From Brucella oryzae (GTDB lineage: Bacteria; Pseudomonadota; Alphaproteobacteria; Rhizobiales; Rhizobiaceae), in the NCBI GenBank assembly GCA_012103035.1, contig JAAVLL010000002.1, forward strand, positions 496,001 through 560,000: DNA of 64,000 nucleotides, in the 5' to 3' direction. The notes beneath the pieces are model-generated. The model made no database searches. It saw only the letters and a list, made by a program, of their open reading frames with translations, and was not told where the DNA came from. Shown here piece after piece: positions 37,003 to 48,068 of the stretch (the stretch's first letter is position 1; each line of letters starts with the position of its first letter). The translations under genes and the position numbers were made by a program.

Positions 37003-38290
37003 TTGTACTTTGAAATAATTACGGTCGTGCTGTTGACGATCCTCAATGGTGTTCTTGCCATGTCGGAACTCGCAGTGGTTTCCTCCCGTCCGGCACGACT
37101 GAGGGTAATGGCCGACAAGGGCAGCCGCGGCGCCCGCATGGCCATCGAGCTTGCAGATAATCCCGGTCGTTTTCTCTCCACCGTCCAGATCGGTATCACC
37201 CTTGTCGGCATTCTGTCGGGCGCGTTTTCCGGCGCAACGCTGGGCGCGCGTCTGTCGGGCTGGCTTCTGGGGCAGGGCTTTTCGCCAGCTCTTGCCGATG
37301 CGCTCGGCGTCGGTTCGGTTGTCGTGGTCATCACTTACCTGTCGCTGATCGTCGGTGAACTCGTGCCGAAGCAGATCGCTGCGCGAACCGGAAGCGGTTG
37401 CAAGCCGTGTCGCGCCGACGATGGCGCTGCTGTCCAAAATGGCCGCACCTCTGGTCTGGCTTCTCGATACGTCGGGCCGTCTGGTCCTGAAACTGCTCGG
37501 CCAGTCCGGCAAGTCGAGCGATGGCGTGACCGACGAAGAGATCAGGTCCGTCCTCGCCGAAGCGCATAGCGCGGGCGTGATCGAAACGGAGGAATCCCGC
37601 ATGATCGCGGGCGTGATGCGCCTTGCCGACCGCACGGCGCGCGGGCTGATGACGCCGCGCATGGATGTCGAAATGGTCGATATAGACGACAGCTTCGACG
37701 AAATCCGCGAGCAGTTGCAGAACACCAGCCGTTCGCGGCTTCCGGTACGCGGCGAGGATTCCGACGAAGTGATCGGCGTCCTGCAGGTACGCGACTTCTT
37801 CAACCAACTATCGTCCAGGGGCAGCGTCAACCTGCGCGAGATTGTCAGGGACGTTCCGGTCGTGTCGGATTTTTCCGATGCGCTGGACGTGGTGGAAGCC
37901 ATTCGCGGTACGCCGACCCATATGGTGCTCGTCTATGACGAATACGGCCATTTCGAAGGGGTCATCACCGCAGGCGATGTGATGGAAGCGATCATCGGCG
38001 CCATGCAGGAGGATCATGTCGAAGAAAAAGCGATTGTACGCCGGGCAGATGGTTCATACCTCGTCTCGGGCTGGATGCCGATTGACGAGTTCTCGGAGTT
38101 CCTGCATTTTTCGGTCGATGACGATGCGGAATACAACACCGTTGCCGGGCTGGCGCTTGAGGAACTGAAGCATTTGCCGGATGTGGGTGAAACATTCGTC
38201 AAGAACGGATGGGTGTTCGAAATTGTGGATCTTGACGGCCGCCGCATCGACAAGCTGCTGCTGACGGCGGAAGTCCAGCAGACCGAATAA
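37003..38290 (+). CDS. CorC/TlyC-like CNNM-CBS membrane protein
   Basis: This protein of about 430 residues has an N-terminal CNNM (DUF21) membrane domain (residues about 1-190; SELAVVSSRPARLRVMADKG, VGELVPKQIALREPEAVAS), tandem CBS domains (about 210-330; GLMTPRMDVEMVDID, HMVLVYDEYGHFEGVITAGDVMEAIIG) and a C-terminal CorC/HlyC domain. The family is associated with magnesium/cobalt efflux or tolerance; the hemolysin label is historical. Translation appears to start at TTG (37003) behind GAGGGGCAG, since no ATG fits. A break lies near 37385. Confidence 0.9.
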
Positions 38291-38507
38291 ATCTCGTCTT
38301 GCGCAATAAGAAATCAAGTTGAAAATACCCGGATGCGGCACGTCTGGCGATGGGCCGCATCCTCCGGGCGCCGAAATGACTCGCGATCTGCTGCGTCGAA
38401 CCGCTCAGCCGGGGAGCCGCCCCGTTCTTCGCGTCTCTCCTGGCAGCTCTTGTCATTTCAGGTGCCATTTCCATCAAATTAATAGATCCTGACCCTAGAT
38501 TGCATGC
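38291..38507. other. Intergenic gap, nothing recognised
   Basis: About 217 bases follow the CorC-like gene. A short imperfect hairpin can be drawn near 38400-38420, but no terminator with a T-run, operator palindrome or gene is seen. Confidence 0.35.
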
Positions 38508-40586
38508 ATGTTATACTTGTCAGTTGGGGGCAGGTTTGCTGTCATTCCTTTTCGTTCGGGAACAAGAGGGTCGTGCCTGATCGAAAACGTTGAACGTGCT
38601 CTCGTTTGCGGTAGCGTACAGATGGGGTCGAAAATCGCATACTGGCTGCAACTGGCCAAGTCCATATATGGCCATCGAAGCAGCCCTGTCACCGACAAAA
38701 TATTGACGGATCAGCTCAGGGATATCTGCGAGGGCCTGCGCTTCTCAATGCCTATCAGCAGCATCCTGTCTGCGCTTATCCTGCTGGTTCAAGTCGCTGA
38801 GCATCACTTTCTGGTTTCTTTTGTCTGGTTTGCGCTGGTTAATATCGTCAACGCGCTCCGTTTCATCGATGCTATTGCCTTTTATCGAAGTGCTGCCGCG
38901 CCAGCTGAAAACGCTGCCACCATCCAGAGCCAGCTAACACGGTTTCGATTGCTGGCGGCTCTGTCCGGCACGCTCTGGGCCGGTGTCGCGGTTTTGTCCC
39001 ATGGCTTCACCGCTTCGCAGTCCTCGGTTTATCTGGTCATTCTCGCCGGCATCTGTGCAGGGGCGGTGACCTATGGCGCGTCTATGCTGCGGTGGCGATC
39101 AATTTCATAACGCCACCGCTGGCCGTGACGGCGATCTGTCTTCTGTGGCAGGCCGATCTGCAGCATGGCGTGCTTGCTTTCTCGGTCGTGTTGTTCTGGT
39201 TCGGGATCACCCGTGGCGCGCTGCTGGGGCAGAACAGGTTTATCGAAACCAGCAGGCTGAAGCACGAAGCCAAGCAGACAGCGGACGAAATGGCGCTCAA
39301 GTCGCAGGAAGACCCGCTGACCGGGCTCTTCAACCGGCGCGGCCTGGAAACTTCCATTCGCCTGTTTCCGTTGAAGGACGGCCCGTTCATTGTCATGCTG
39401 ATCGATCTCGACGGCTTCAAATCCGTCAACGATACCTACGGCCATAAAATGGGAGATGATCTCCTTGTCGCCATTGCGCAACGCATTCGCCAGGTTTCGC
39501 CGGAACGATCCGTTCTGGCGCGTATCGGCGGCGATGAATTCGTGCTTCTTTATCCAGAGCCGTCGGCGAAGATAGAGGCGGGCCTTGTGGCGGCACGCAT
39601 TATCGGCAGTTTGACGGCGCATTATCAGGGTATTTTGTCGGTCGAGATCGGTGCTTGTGTCGGCATCTGCCGACTTGAACGCCTTGATCCCGTGGACATG
39701 CTGCTGCAGGCCGATTTCGCCCTTTATGCCGCCAAAAACGCGGTCGCAACGAATATTACTTTTCGAGAAACGCCTTCAGCACGAGTGGGAGCGCAAGCAG
39801 AGCATCGAGCGTGATCTGCGTATCGCAATCGAAACCGGGCAGGTTCAAACTTACTTCCAGCCGGTGGTTGAGCTTTCCAGCGGACGGATGATCGGTTTCG
39901 AGGCTCTGCTGCGCTGGGATCATCCGCAGCACGGCACAATCGCTCCACCGGAAATTATCGACGTCGCTTGCGAAGTGGGGGGTGCGGCAGCTCACGCATA
40001 ATGTATTTTTCAATTGCTGCGAGATGATCGACAAACTCATTGAGGGTGGACGCAACGATTTGACGGTCGCCATGAATCTTTCGCCTCGCGAATTGGCTGG
40101 AGGGCGCATTCCGCACGAAATCCTGTCCCAGATGGAAAAGCGCGATCTCCCGATATCCATGCTCGAAATCGAGATTACAGAGGAGGCTCCGTTCGATCAG
40201 CGCGGGATGAACGACAGTCTGGGCGCGCTGTCGAACGCCGGGATTTCCATCGCGCTGGACGATTTCGGCACCGGCTTTGCAACCTTTGCCTCGTTGAAGA
40301 AGGGCCTCATCACCAAGATCAAGATCGACAAGGTGTTCGTGCGCGGCATCGCCGATTCCGAGGGCGACCAGCATATCGTGCGGGCCATGGTCGAGCTTGG
40401 CGATGCCCTTGGCATCAAGGTTACCGCTGAGGGATCGAGACGGAGGAAGATCGCGACATGCTGTGTAAACTCGGCTGCAATAGTGGGCAGGGCTTCCTGT
40501 TTGCACCAGCTTTGCCGATGAACATGGCGCTGGACGCACTGGCACGGTGGGGAGCCAGTTCACGGCTCGATCAGGCTGCCCGGTAG
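38508..40586 (+). CDS. Membrane-anchored GGDEF-EAL protein
   Basis: This cyclic-di-GMP enzyme has about 693 residues. Several hydrophobic helices occupy residues about 70-240. The GGDEF domain follows with LFNRRGLE, DLDGFKSVNDTYGH and the intact RIGGDEF. The EAL domain shows FEALLRW, NLSPREL, EIEITEEA, ALDDFGTGFA, IKIDKVFV, TAEGIETEED and QGFLFAPALP, so its metal and catalytic residues all look present. Both synthesis and breakdown activity are possible. Breaks lie near 39085, 39770, 39985 and 40440. The start is uncertain (ATG 38508 or 38622). The corrected frame ends at 40586, overlapping the convergent gene by 27 bases. Confidence 0.85.
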
Positions 40587-41890
40587 TTTGGGTGGATATT
40601 CCATCTCGATTTCGTCCCGGCTGTAAATGGGGCTCTTCAGATTGGGGCCGGTCAGAACTGGGCGGATTCTGTATTTTCCGACAGCCAGTCCTTCCGGGAA
40701 GAACGGCGAATAGGCGTCTTCATCGTTGACCGGGTGATAGATCACATACTGTCCGCCTCGCTTTTGCACGGGGTTGTCGTCGAGCGTTTCGCTCTTTCCC
40801 GGCTCCAGGGTCTTGTTGAAGAGGTCATAGAGCTTGTGCGTGGTCTGCCGGCCGTCGGCAGATGTGAAAATCAGGTGCAATTCACCATAGCTGAGGTTCT
40901 CCGCCTCCTGGCCTTCATTTGAAAGGGTCAGCGTGAACAGGTGCCTGTAGTAATGCTGATCCTTGTCGACCCGGCTGTAATCCGCGAGACCGAGCTGCAG
41001 GGGTTGCGGCTTTTGTCCGTTTTCGACCTGCCATACCGCAAGATCATAGGCTTCTTTCAGGGATATCCAGCGCTCCAGCGGCCCGGTTTTGCCCTGATAG
41101 GCGATCTTCATCCAGTCATCACCGGCATAAGCAAGCTTGCGCACCTTGTCGCCCTTGGTCAGATAGGCGTTTGTGGCGCTTTGCCGGTCAGGGTTACTGT
41201 AGAGGGTCAGCTTTTCCAGCGGACTTCCCAGCCTTGTTCCGTTTCATCCGGGGCTATGGGGGTTTCGAGAATACTGTTTCCCTGCGGGTCGTAGGTGACC
41301 ATACGCATGGGTTTTATCAGGTAGGGCCAGCCGGAGATTTGTTCTTCCGGGCGGGATTGCTGCACAAGCCGCACCGTTCTGTCGCGACCGATCGATAGCA
41401 TATCGACCCGGCTATAATGCCCGTCCAGACTGCAGCTGCTTTTGATCAGTTTTCGCTCCGGGATGCGCTCGACATTCCACAGCTCACCGCAATTGAGTTT
41501 CCCGCCAAGTTCGTCCTCGATTATCAGGGGCGAAAAGGATCTGGCTTTCTGATCGTAGAGATAAAGCGCAACGCCGACGTCAAGGCTTCCCGCTTCTCGC
41601 GCGCGCAGGGCAAGATCGGTGTAGCCGTCGAAATCATAGTCGCCGGTTTCGAAGTCGACCGGTCCGTCCAGCCCTGCAAGCCAGTCGGAATCCAGCAGGA
41701 CGAGCTTTGATCCATCCGGCTGGATCAGAACATAACCCTCTTCGCGTTTTTCGATATGCGCACTCACGCCGGGTTCTGGCAGGAGGCGAGGAAGATTTTC
41801 ATCCGCGAAAGCAAGGTTGATTTGGCCCGGCGATAGAAATGCCAGAGCAATTCCGAGTGCCGCAAGGTTGAAAAATCGTCTCATTGCCAT
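40560..41890 (-). CDS. Exported hypothetical protein with FG-GAP-like calcium loop
   Basis: This protein of about 443 residues has an N-terminal signal peptide (hydrophobic stretch ending INLAFA near residue 29). The first half includes DYDFDGYTDLALRAR, an Asp-rich loop like those of FG-GAP/XAC2610-type repeats, and two cysteines (LNCGELW, KSSCSLDG). After a frame break near 41215, the second half begins with an SH3-like stretch (LTKGDKVRKLAYAGDDWMKIAYQG) and ends in a beta-rich segment without recognisable family. It is predicted periplasmic. I do not recognise a function. Confidence 0.65.
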
Positions 41891-42044
41891 CTGCTTGTTT
41901 GGTATGGTCAGCTCTGCTTACACGAAGCCGCATCGAAACGGGAGCTGTTCTTTCCGGCCATCCAAAGCTTGGTCGTAAACCAGATGAGATGTTATGGTCG
42001 CCTCGATGAGGGGCCTGTGGAAGGTGATCAGTGGAGGAAACGCG

Positions 42045-42466
42045 ATGACCGATAAAAACCTGACGGTCCCGTACTTTTGTCGGGCGGTAATCCCCAGATT
42101 GCAAAAGGGGAAGGTGATGCGCCGGTTCAGGCCTATATTGCTGCCATGCCGGGATGGAAAAGCGAGGCAGGTCGCCGCCTTGATACCCTCATCGTGCGTA
42201 CCGTTCCCGATGTGCACAAGGCAGTCAAATGGAACTCTCCGTTCTACGGTTTGAAGGGAGAGGGCTGGTTCCTCAGCTATCATTGTTTCGACAAATATAT
42301 AAAAGTGGCGTTCTTTCGCGGCGCAAAGCTGAAGCCGATGCCGCCGGTCGAATCCAAGAGCCAGGACACGCGTTATTTCCACATTCACGAGCAGGACGAT
42401 GTGGATGAAGCCCAGTTGGCGGACTGGATCAGGCAGGCAAGCCAACTGCCGGGCGAGAAAATGTAG
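42045..42466 (+). CDS. DUF1801 (YdhG/YobT-like) protein
   Basis: This small soluble protein has about 140 residues, with the DUF1801 pattern LDTLIVRTVPDVHKAVKWNSPFYGLKGEGWFLSYHCFDKYIKVAFFRGAKL. A missing base near 42076 must be closed. The ATG at 42045 follows GTGGAGGAAACGCG, a good ribosome site. The fold resembles a frataxin-like/SRPBCC-sized domain, and its cellular role is not established. It stands alone between an exported protein and an amidohydrolase. Confidence 0.78.
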
Positions 42467-42755
42467 GTTAGAGCGCAGATCGAAACGCGGCTGACTGGAC
42501 TTTCTTGAAGCGGCGAGAAACTTTATGAATCGTTGCTTCAAAGTTGGGGCATATGAAATCGACAAGATAAAACACATATCAAGGTTTATCTTTATTTCGA
42601 TTTCGCTATGAATATTAATTTTAGCATATTCTAATTTAAATAAGAATAATTGCCATTTTATAATTTGTAATACTCTTTCAGTATCGTGTAGAACTGCAAG
42701 TTGATTGCCACCTGATCGGTGATGTTTTGCTGCGGCGGTAAAGAAGGGTATTCGG
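42467..42755. other. AT-rich intergenic region upstream of the amidohydrolase
   Basis: These 289 bases begin with a short GTTAGAGCGCAGATCGAAACGCGG segment that resembles the head of the mosaic repeats. They then become very AT-rich (42580-42690), much more so than the surrounding genes. It probably carries the promoter of the amidohydrolase. No open frame of note is seen. Confidence 0.4.
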
Positions 42756-44504
42756 ATGTGTATAGCCTGTAATCCTGGTATGGTGGCCTATCTGCGATCC
42801 ACCGCCTCAAGGCGTGATTTTCTCAAATATCTCGGCGCTGCCGCCGCGACTTCGGCTTTTGCCTGTTCCGTGCCGGGCGGGGCCTTTGCGCAGCAGGCTG
42901 CGGCACCTGCAAGCGATATCATCTTCAAGGGCGGGACGATCCTGACCATGAACGACAAGGCCCCGCAGGCCGAAGCGATTGCCATTCGCGGCAACAAGAT
43001 TTTGGCCGTCGGCAAACTGGATGACGTGCAGACGGCCATTGGTTCCGGCACGCAGGTGGTGGATCTTCAGGGCCGCACCCTGATGCCGGGCCTGATCGAT
43101 CCGCATATGCATTTCGTGTTCACGGCCTTCGAGGACTGGATCGATGTCAGCCCGATCACGACGCCGGATTACGCGACCGTCTGGTCGAAGTTGCAGAAAG
43201 GTGTGGCTGATGCCAAGCCGGGCGAATGGGTGCGCGCGCAGCAGTTCGACGCCAGCATCACCCGTGACGCCAAAATTCCGACGCTGGCCGAACTGGATGC
43301 GCTTGCGCCCAACAATCCGTTCTTCATGCAGGAAAGCAACGGCCATATCGCCTATGCCAACAGTGCCGCCTTCAAGGCTGCCGGCATCACCCGCGAGACG
43401 CCTGATCCATCCGGCGCCCGCTTTGTGAAGGATGCCAATGGCAATCTGACCGGACGCCTTGAAGAGATGGCCGCGCAGCAGATGTTCCTGGGGCCATGCC
43501 GTCTCCCACGGCGGCGGATATGATCGGGCGGGTCCAACGCCTTCTGGATCATGCAAGTTCCGTCGGCTGTACCATGCTGCACGATTGCGGCATCGGCATT
43601 ATGGCCGGTGCGCAGGATCTGAAAATCCTCGATGCGGTTCTGGGCGAAGGCAAGGCTCCGGTGCGCTATCGCGGCATGCTGGTGTCGACGATCATGGATG
43701 AGTGGGAAAAGGAAGGGATCAAGCCCGGTCGCGGCAACGATCTTTTCCGCGTCGACGGCATCAAGGCCTGGGCGGATGGTTCCAATCAGGCGCAGACCGG
43801 CTATCAGCGCGAAAACTATCTGGGCACCGATGCACGCGGCGCTTTGAACTATAGCCTCGAGCAGGTAACGGATGTCATCCGTCGGGCGCATGAAGGCGGC
43901 TGGCAGGTTGGCGTTCACGCCAATGGCGATGCGGCAATCGATATGGTTCTGGATGCCTACGAGGCCGTTCTTGGAAAAACCTCGAACAGCGATCTGCGTC
44001 ATCGCATCGAGCATTGCAGCGTTTTCCATCCGGAACAGATGGTGCGTATGAAGGATATGGGCGTTTCGCCATCGTTCCTGATCGGCCATGTGCGCTGGTG
44101 GGGCAAGGCGTTCCGCGACCGTCTTCTGGGGCCCGAGCGCGCTCGCTTCTACGATCCGTGTGCGTCGGCGCTGGCTGCGGGCCTCAAGATTTCGCTCCAT
44201 TCCGACTGGAACGTGACGCCGATTGAACCGCTGCGCTATGTCGAGGATGCCGTCACTCGCGTAATGAATGAAGGCGGCGACGTGTTCTTCCCGGAAGAGC
44301 GTATTCCGGTGGATGCAGCTGCGCGCCGTCACCATCGATGCGGCCTGGCAGTGCCATATGGAAGACCAGATAGGCTCGCTGGAAACCGGAAAATTCGCGG
44401 ACTTCGCCATTCTGGAAGAAGACCCCACCGCGCCCGATGTGAAGATCAGTAAAATCAAGGTCAGCGAAACCTGGATGGATGGCGCCAAGCGTTATTCGGC
44501 CTGA
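42756..44504 (+). CDS. Amidohydrolase (YtcJ-like, Amidohydro_3) with Tat signal
   Basis: This metal-dependent amidohydrolase of about 583 residues has a twin-arginine signal (SRRDFLKYLGAAAATSAF) near residues 18-35. The domain starts DIIFKGGTILTMNDKAPQAEAIAIRGNKI, with metal-site His in LIDPHMHFVF and later QVGVHANGD, RIEHCSVFHPEQM and SLHSDWNVTPIEPL. The family acts on N-substituted formamides and other amide or ring substrates; the substrate here is unknown. Breaks lie near 43492 and 44322. The start ATG lies within MCIACNPGMVAYLRS, and a start at 42780 (MVAYLRS) is possible. Confidence 0.85.
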
Positions 44505-44551
44505 TGGATGCGGCGCGGCGGCAGGTTTTGCGCTGCCGCCGCGTCGTCAAC

Positions 44552-45252
44552 TTAAACGGCCCGGGTCAACCCGCCATCCACGCGCAAGTTCTGGCCGGTG
44601 ATATAGGCGGCACCATCCGATGCGAGGAAGGCGATCGTGGCTGCGATTTCCTCGCTCTTGCCATAGCGCTGCATCGGAACGCTTGCGCGGCGCTCTTCTA
44701 CCTTCGGCAGGCTGTCGATCCAGCCCGGAAGAACATTGTTCATGCGAATATTGTCTGCTGCATAGGTGTCGGCAAAAATCTTGGTGAAAGAGGCAAGCCC
44801 GGCGCGGAACACCGCCGAAGTCGGGAACATGGCGCTCGGCTCGAATGCCCATGCGGTCGAGATATTGATGATGACGCCCGACTTCTGCTTCTGCATTGTC
44901 GGCACGACCAGACGGGACGGGCGAACTGCATTCAGGAAATAGGTGTCCATCCCCTTGTGCCAGTCTTCATCGGTAATTTCGAGGATCGGCGCGCGCGGCC
45001 ATGGCCTGCGCTGTTTACCAGCACGTCGATACGGCCCCATTTTTCCAGAACCGCGTCCACGAGGCGCTTCAGATCGTCATTCGACTGGTTCGAGCCGGTA
45101 ACGCCGATGCCGCCCAGTTCCTGTGCAAGCGCTTCGCCCTTGCCGGAAGATGAGAGAATTGCAACCTTGAAGCCGTCCTGTGCAAGCCTGCGCGGCGGCT
45201 GCGCCCATGCCGCTTCCGCCGGCCGTTACAATCGCTACTTTTCTACTGTCAT
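44552..45252 (-). CDS. Short-chain dehydrogenase/reductase
   Basis: This SDR of about 234 residues starts MTVEKVAIVTAGGSGMGAAAA, giving the coenzyme motif TAGGSGMG with a slight change from TGxxxGIG. Catalytic-region residues are ISTAWAFEP near the Ser position, but the usual YxxxK reads FRAGL here, so the classical Tyr/Lys pair is not evident: it may be a divergent or inactive member. It ends ITGQNLRVDGGLTRAV. Breaks lie near 45238 (AAAA shortened), 45185 and 45005. It is divergent from a GcvA-type LysR gene, its probable regulator. Confidence 0.75.
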
Positions 45253-45387
45253 GGTGCGTTCCTTTTTCAGAGTGTTGCGCGAAACGGCAACTTTCTATAA
45301 CCATTTTGACGTTATATCGGAAATCTACTATTCTTACGAACGAGAATGCGTAACACTAATCAGTAGAAAATCTATCGAGTTAGATTT

Positions 45388-46291
45388 ATGAAAAGACTTC
45401 CCTCGCTCAACGGTCTGCGTGTGTTTGAAGTCGTCACGCGGCATTTGAATTTCCGGCTGGCGGCGGAAGAACTTGGCGTGACACAGGCGGCGGTGGCCCA
45501 GCAGATACGCGGGCTTGAGGCAGAGCTTGACTGAAACTCTTTGAACGCCAACCCCGCACGCTGGTTATGACCGAACCGGCCCGTGCATATATTGCCAATG
45601 TGCGGCGCGCGTTCGATCTGCTTTCTGAGGCGACCGAGATGCTGCGACCTGAACCGCAGCACCTGACGATCAGCGTGACGCCGACCTTCGCATCGAAATG
45701 GCTGATTCCGCGATTGGCCGAATTCACGCGTGCGCAGCCCGATATAGAATTGCGCATTGTCGCCAGCGACAAGGTCGCCAATTTCCAGACCGATGCCGTC
45801 GATCTGGCGGTTCGCTACGGCGAGCCGCCTTTCGGTCCGGGGCTGAATGCGGAGCTGCTTTTCGAGCATGTGATTGTCGCCGTTGCAAGTCCGGTGCTGG
45901 TCGAAAAGCTTGGCGATCCGGGGCGGTCGGAAAATCTGGAACGCTATCCGCTGCTGCATGACGGGCATAATTTCTGGCCGCGCTATCTGGAAAAGGCTTT
46001 TCCGGATGGCGTGTCGACTTCGGCGAAGAATATTCGCTTCAACCAGACTTCGCTTGCCATCGATGCGGCGATTGCCGGGCAAGGGCTGGCGCTGGCAAGC
46101 CGTTTCTTCGTGGAAAGGAAGTGGCCGCAGGCAGTCTTGTGCAGCCTCTGGCTACCGAGTTGCGGGTGGGCGCAGATTTCTATGCGGTTTCATTGAGAAA
46201 GCCGCGCCATCCGGAATCTGTTACCGCAGTGAAAGACTGGCTTAAAGCATGTCAAGCCGAGGCTTCTGGTGCTTCCAGCGGCATTCTCTGA
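45388..46291 (+). CDS. LysR-type regulator (GcvA-like)
   Basis: This activator/repressor has about 301 residues. The N-terminus KRLPSLNGLRVFEVVTRHLNFRLAAEELGVTQAAVAQQIRGLEAELG is the GcvA-subgroup helix-turn-helix. A break near 45532 produces a false stop right after it; another is near 46120. The effector domain includes VTPTFASKWLIPRLAEF, typical of the subgroup. It is divergent from the SDR gene with a 135-base shared promoter region. In the corrected frame the C-terminus overlaps the convergent DMT-exporter gene by about 40 bases. Confidence 0.83.
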
Positions 46292-47183
46292 TTGCGGGTC
46301 GGCATGGTGATGCAGACAAGGCAGATGACGACCAGAAGAACGCCAAACCAGCCGAGAGCGGAAAGCCGCTCGCCAACGATCACCACCGCGAAGAACGCTG
46401 CCACCACCGGCTCGAACAGGGTGATCGTGGTCGCCACGCTCGTTTCGACGCGGCTCGCCGTAACCGAAACAGACATAGCCGAGAAACATCGGCACGAAAG
46501 CCATGTAGAGCCCGACAGCCGCATTGTTCCATGAAGCGAGAAATGGTCCGCCGGTTGCGATCAGCACCGGCATCAGCAGAAGACCGCCTATGCCGAAGGT
46601 CGCGCCCATTGCAGTTGTCGATGATATGCCGCCCTGCATCAGCTGGCGCGCGCACGAGGAATAAAGCGCATAGGTAAAGCCTGCTATCAGCCCGACCAGA
46701 GAGCCTGTGAGGATAGAGTTCCCGTCAGATGGGGCATGGGTGCCGCCATGTTCCGACAAGCTGAGCAGGACCATGCCGATAATGCCGATGATTGCACCTG
46801 CCAGCCAGCGCAGCGACGGGCGAAAGCCGCTTTGCCGATACTCGATTCCGCCGAAAGAAGCGGGGCGGAACCGAGCGAAATGACTGTTCCGATGGTCACG
46901 CCAGCCATGCGCATGGAAGCATAGAAGGCGAGGGGATAGATCGCGACTGAGACCGCGCCCAGTATGAGGATGCGCCATTGACCGGCGAGCGCCTTTCGCG
47001 AGGCGATCAGCCCGCGCCAGGCGATTGCGGCTTGCGCCAGTCCGCCAAGGCCCATGGCCGCAGCACCGATTGCAGCCGCGCCGACCTCTGGCGCAAAGGT
47101 TGCCGCAGTTCCGGTCGTGCCCCAGATGGTGGAAGCGACGATGATGGCGGTCACCCCAGAAAATAGTCTCTCGATGATTGCAT
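46252..47183 (-). CDS. EamA/DMT-family transporter
   Basis: This inner-membrane permease of about 310 residues has two five-helix EamA repeats. The first begins TAIIVASTIWGTTGTAATF and contains PLAFYASMRMAGVTIGTVISLGSAPLL; the second contains FVPMFLGYVCFGYGLSRVETSVATTITLFEPVVAAFFAVVIVGE, a strong family signature. The ATG at 47183 lies directly after the TetR stop. Breaks lie near 47167 (GGGGG read as GGGG), 46855 and 46452. Members export amino acids or metabolites, and control by the adjacent TetR repressor is likely. Confidence 0.87.
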
Positions 47184-47184
47184 T

Positions 47185-47778
47185 TTAAATTGGCTTCAAA
47201 ATGGTCGCGACCATGGCCTTGGCTTCGCCCAGTCGTGCACTATTGCCTTCAAGACCAGCCCGCATGATCGCTCCTTCGAGAATGAAGGAAAGCTGCACGG
47301 CCATCTGCTGAACCCGGGGCGGGTCGTCGGGGATCAGGCCAGTGAGATGTGTCACAAGCAGGCCCTCGACCTCTTCCTTGTGTTTTCTTACCGCCTCGCG
47401 GCCCGGATCGCCAGCAGGCAGTTCGGCTGCCGCATTCAAGAGGCCGCAGCCTCGAAACCCGTGCTCATAGGCAAATTCCGCATGATCGCGATAGGCGTCG
47501 AACACCGCCAGAATCCCGTCCATCGGGTTTGCGGCTTGTTCCAGTCGCTTGTCATAGAGGTCCAGCCATTCGGCATGGCGGTGCTCCAGATAGGTTGCCA
47601 CCAGCTCTGCCTTGGACGTGAAGTTATTGTAGAGGCTCTGCTTTGCCACGCCTGCACGCTGGATGATCGCGTCGATCCCGGTTGCCGAAATGCCTTCGTC
47701 GTAAAACAGTTCCGCCGCCGCTGCTAAAAGCCGCTCGCGTGCCGGTCTTGAACTCGTCGTTGCAGGATCGCTCATCAC
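47185..47778 (-). CDS. TetR-family repressor
   Basis: This intact 197-residue regulator has an N-terminal helix-turn-helix, ARERLLAAAAELFYDEGISATGIDAIIQRAGVAKQSLYNNFTSKAELV (residues about 13-60), followed by a TetR ligand domain. It is the first gene of a two-gene unit with the DMT exporter and is preceded by a perfect 26-bp palindrome, a typical self-regulatory arrangement for efflux control. The inducing compound is unknown. Confidence 0.9.
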   Translation of the reverse strand: MMSDPATTSSRPARERLLAAAAELFYDEGISATGIDAIIQRAGVAKQSLYNNFTSKAELVATYLEHRHAEWLDLYDKRLEQAANPMDGILAVFDAYRDHAEFAYEHGFRGCGLLNAAAELPAGDPGREAVRKHKEEVEGLLVTHLTGLIPDDPPRVQQMAVQLSFILEGAIMRAGLEGNSARLGEAKAMVATILKPI

Positions 47779-47790
47779 ATTTTACCGAGT

Positions 47791-47816
47791 AACTAGGTAG
47801 ACCAGTCTACCTAGTT
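47791..47816. promoter_or_regulatory. TetR operator, perfect 26-bp palindrome
   Basis: AACTAGGTAGAC-ca-GTCTACCTAGTT, 13 bases upstream of the TetR start. Arm length and perfection are typical of TetR operators. TAGGTAGAC and GTCTACCTA match the motifs of related alphaproteobacterial TetR repressors in form. Confidence 0.85.
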
Positions 47817-48068
47817 GAAAGATGGAGTCAATCATCATTCTCGTGTGCCGACGGTTTTAACCCCTTGTCCGTGGAGAGAGATTCACGTATCCGCTCTATT
47901 CAAGCCTGTTCAAAGCCGCCATCTGTGGCTGCAAATGGCAATTTCCTGCGTTCCGGTGCTCACGGACGTTCAAGTACGCTCCGCTCCGGTACTCGAAAAT
48001 CACCATTTTCGCACACACATGTCGCTTTTGATTCTGGCTCTCAGGCAGGTGGAACGGGAGGTCGTCCG
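47817..48068. other. Leader of the MFS gene with imperfect direct repeats
   Basis: A 252-base stretch between the TetR operator and the MFS start. On the minus strand, GAGTACCGGAGCG (near 47995-47983) and GAGCACCGGAACG (near 47964-47952) are 13-base near-copies. An open frame crosses it but has no protein-like composition, and the GTG at 48069 has the better ribosome site. It may be part of a repeat element. Confidence 0.4.

Noticed and set aside
47865-48068. N-terminal extension of the MFS_3 gene
   Set aside because: Composition is not protein-like and a GTG at 48069 has a good ribosome site and the expected family length.
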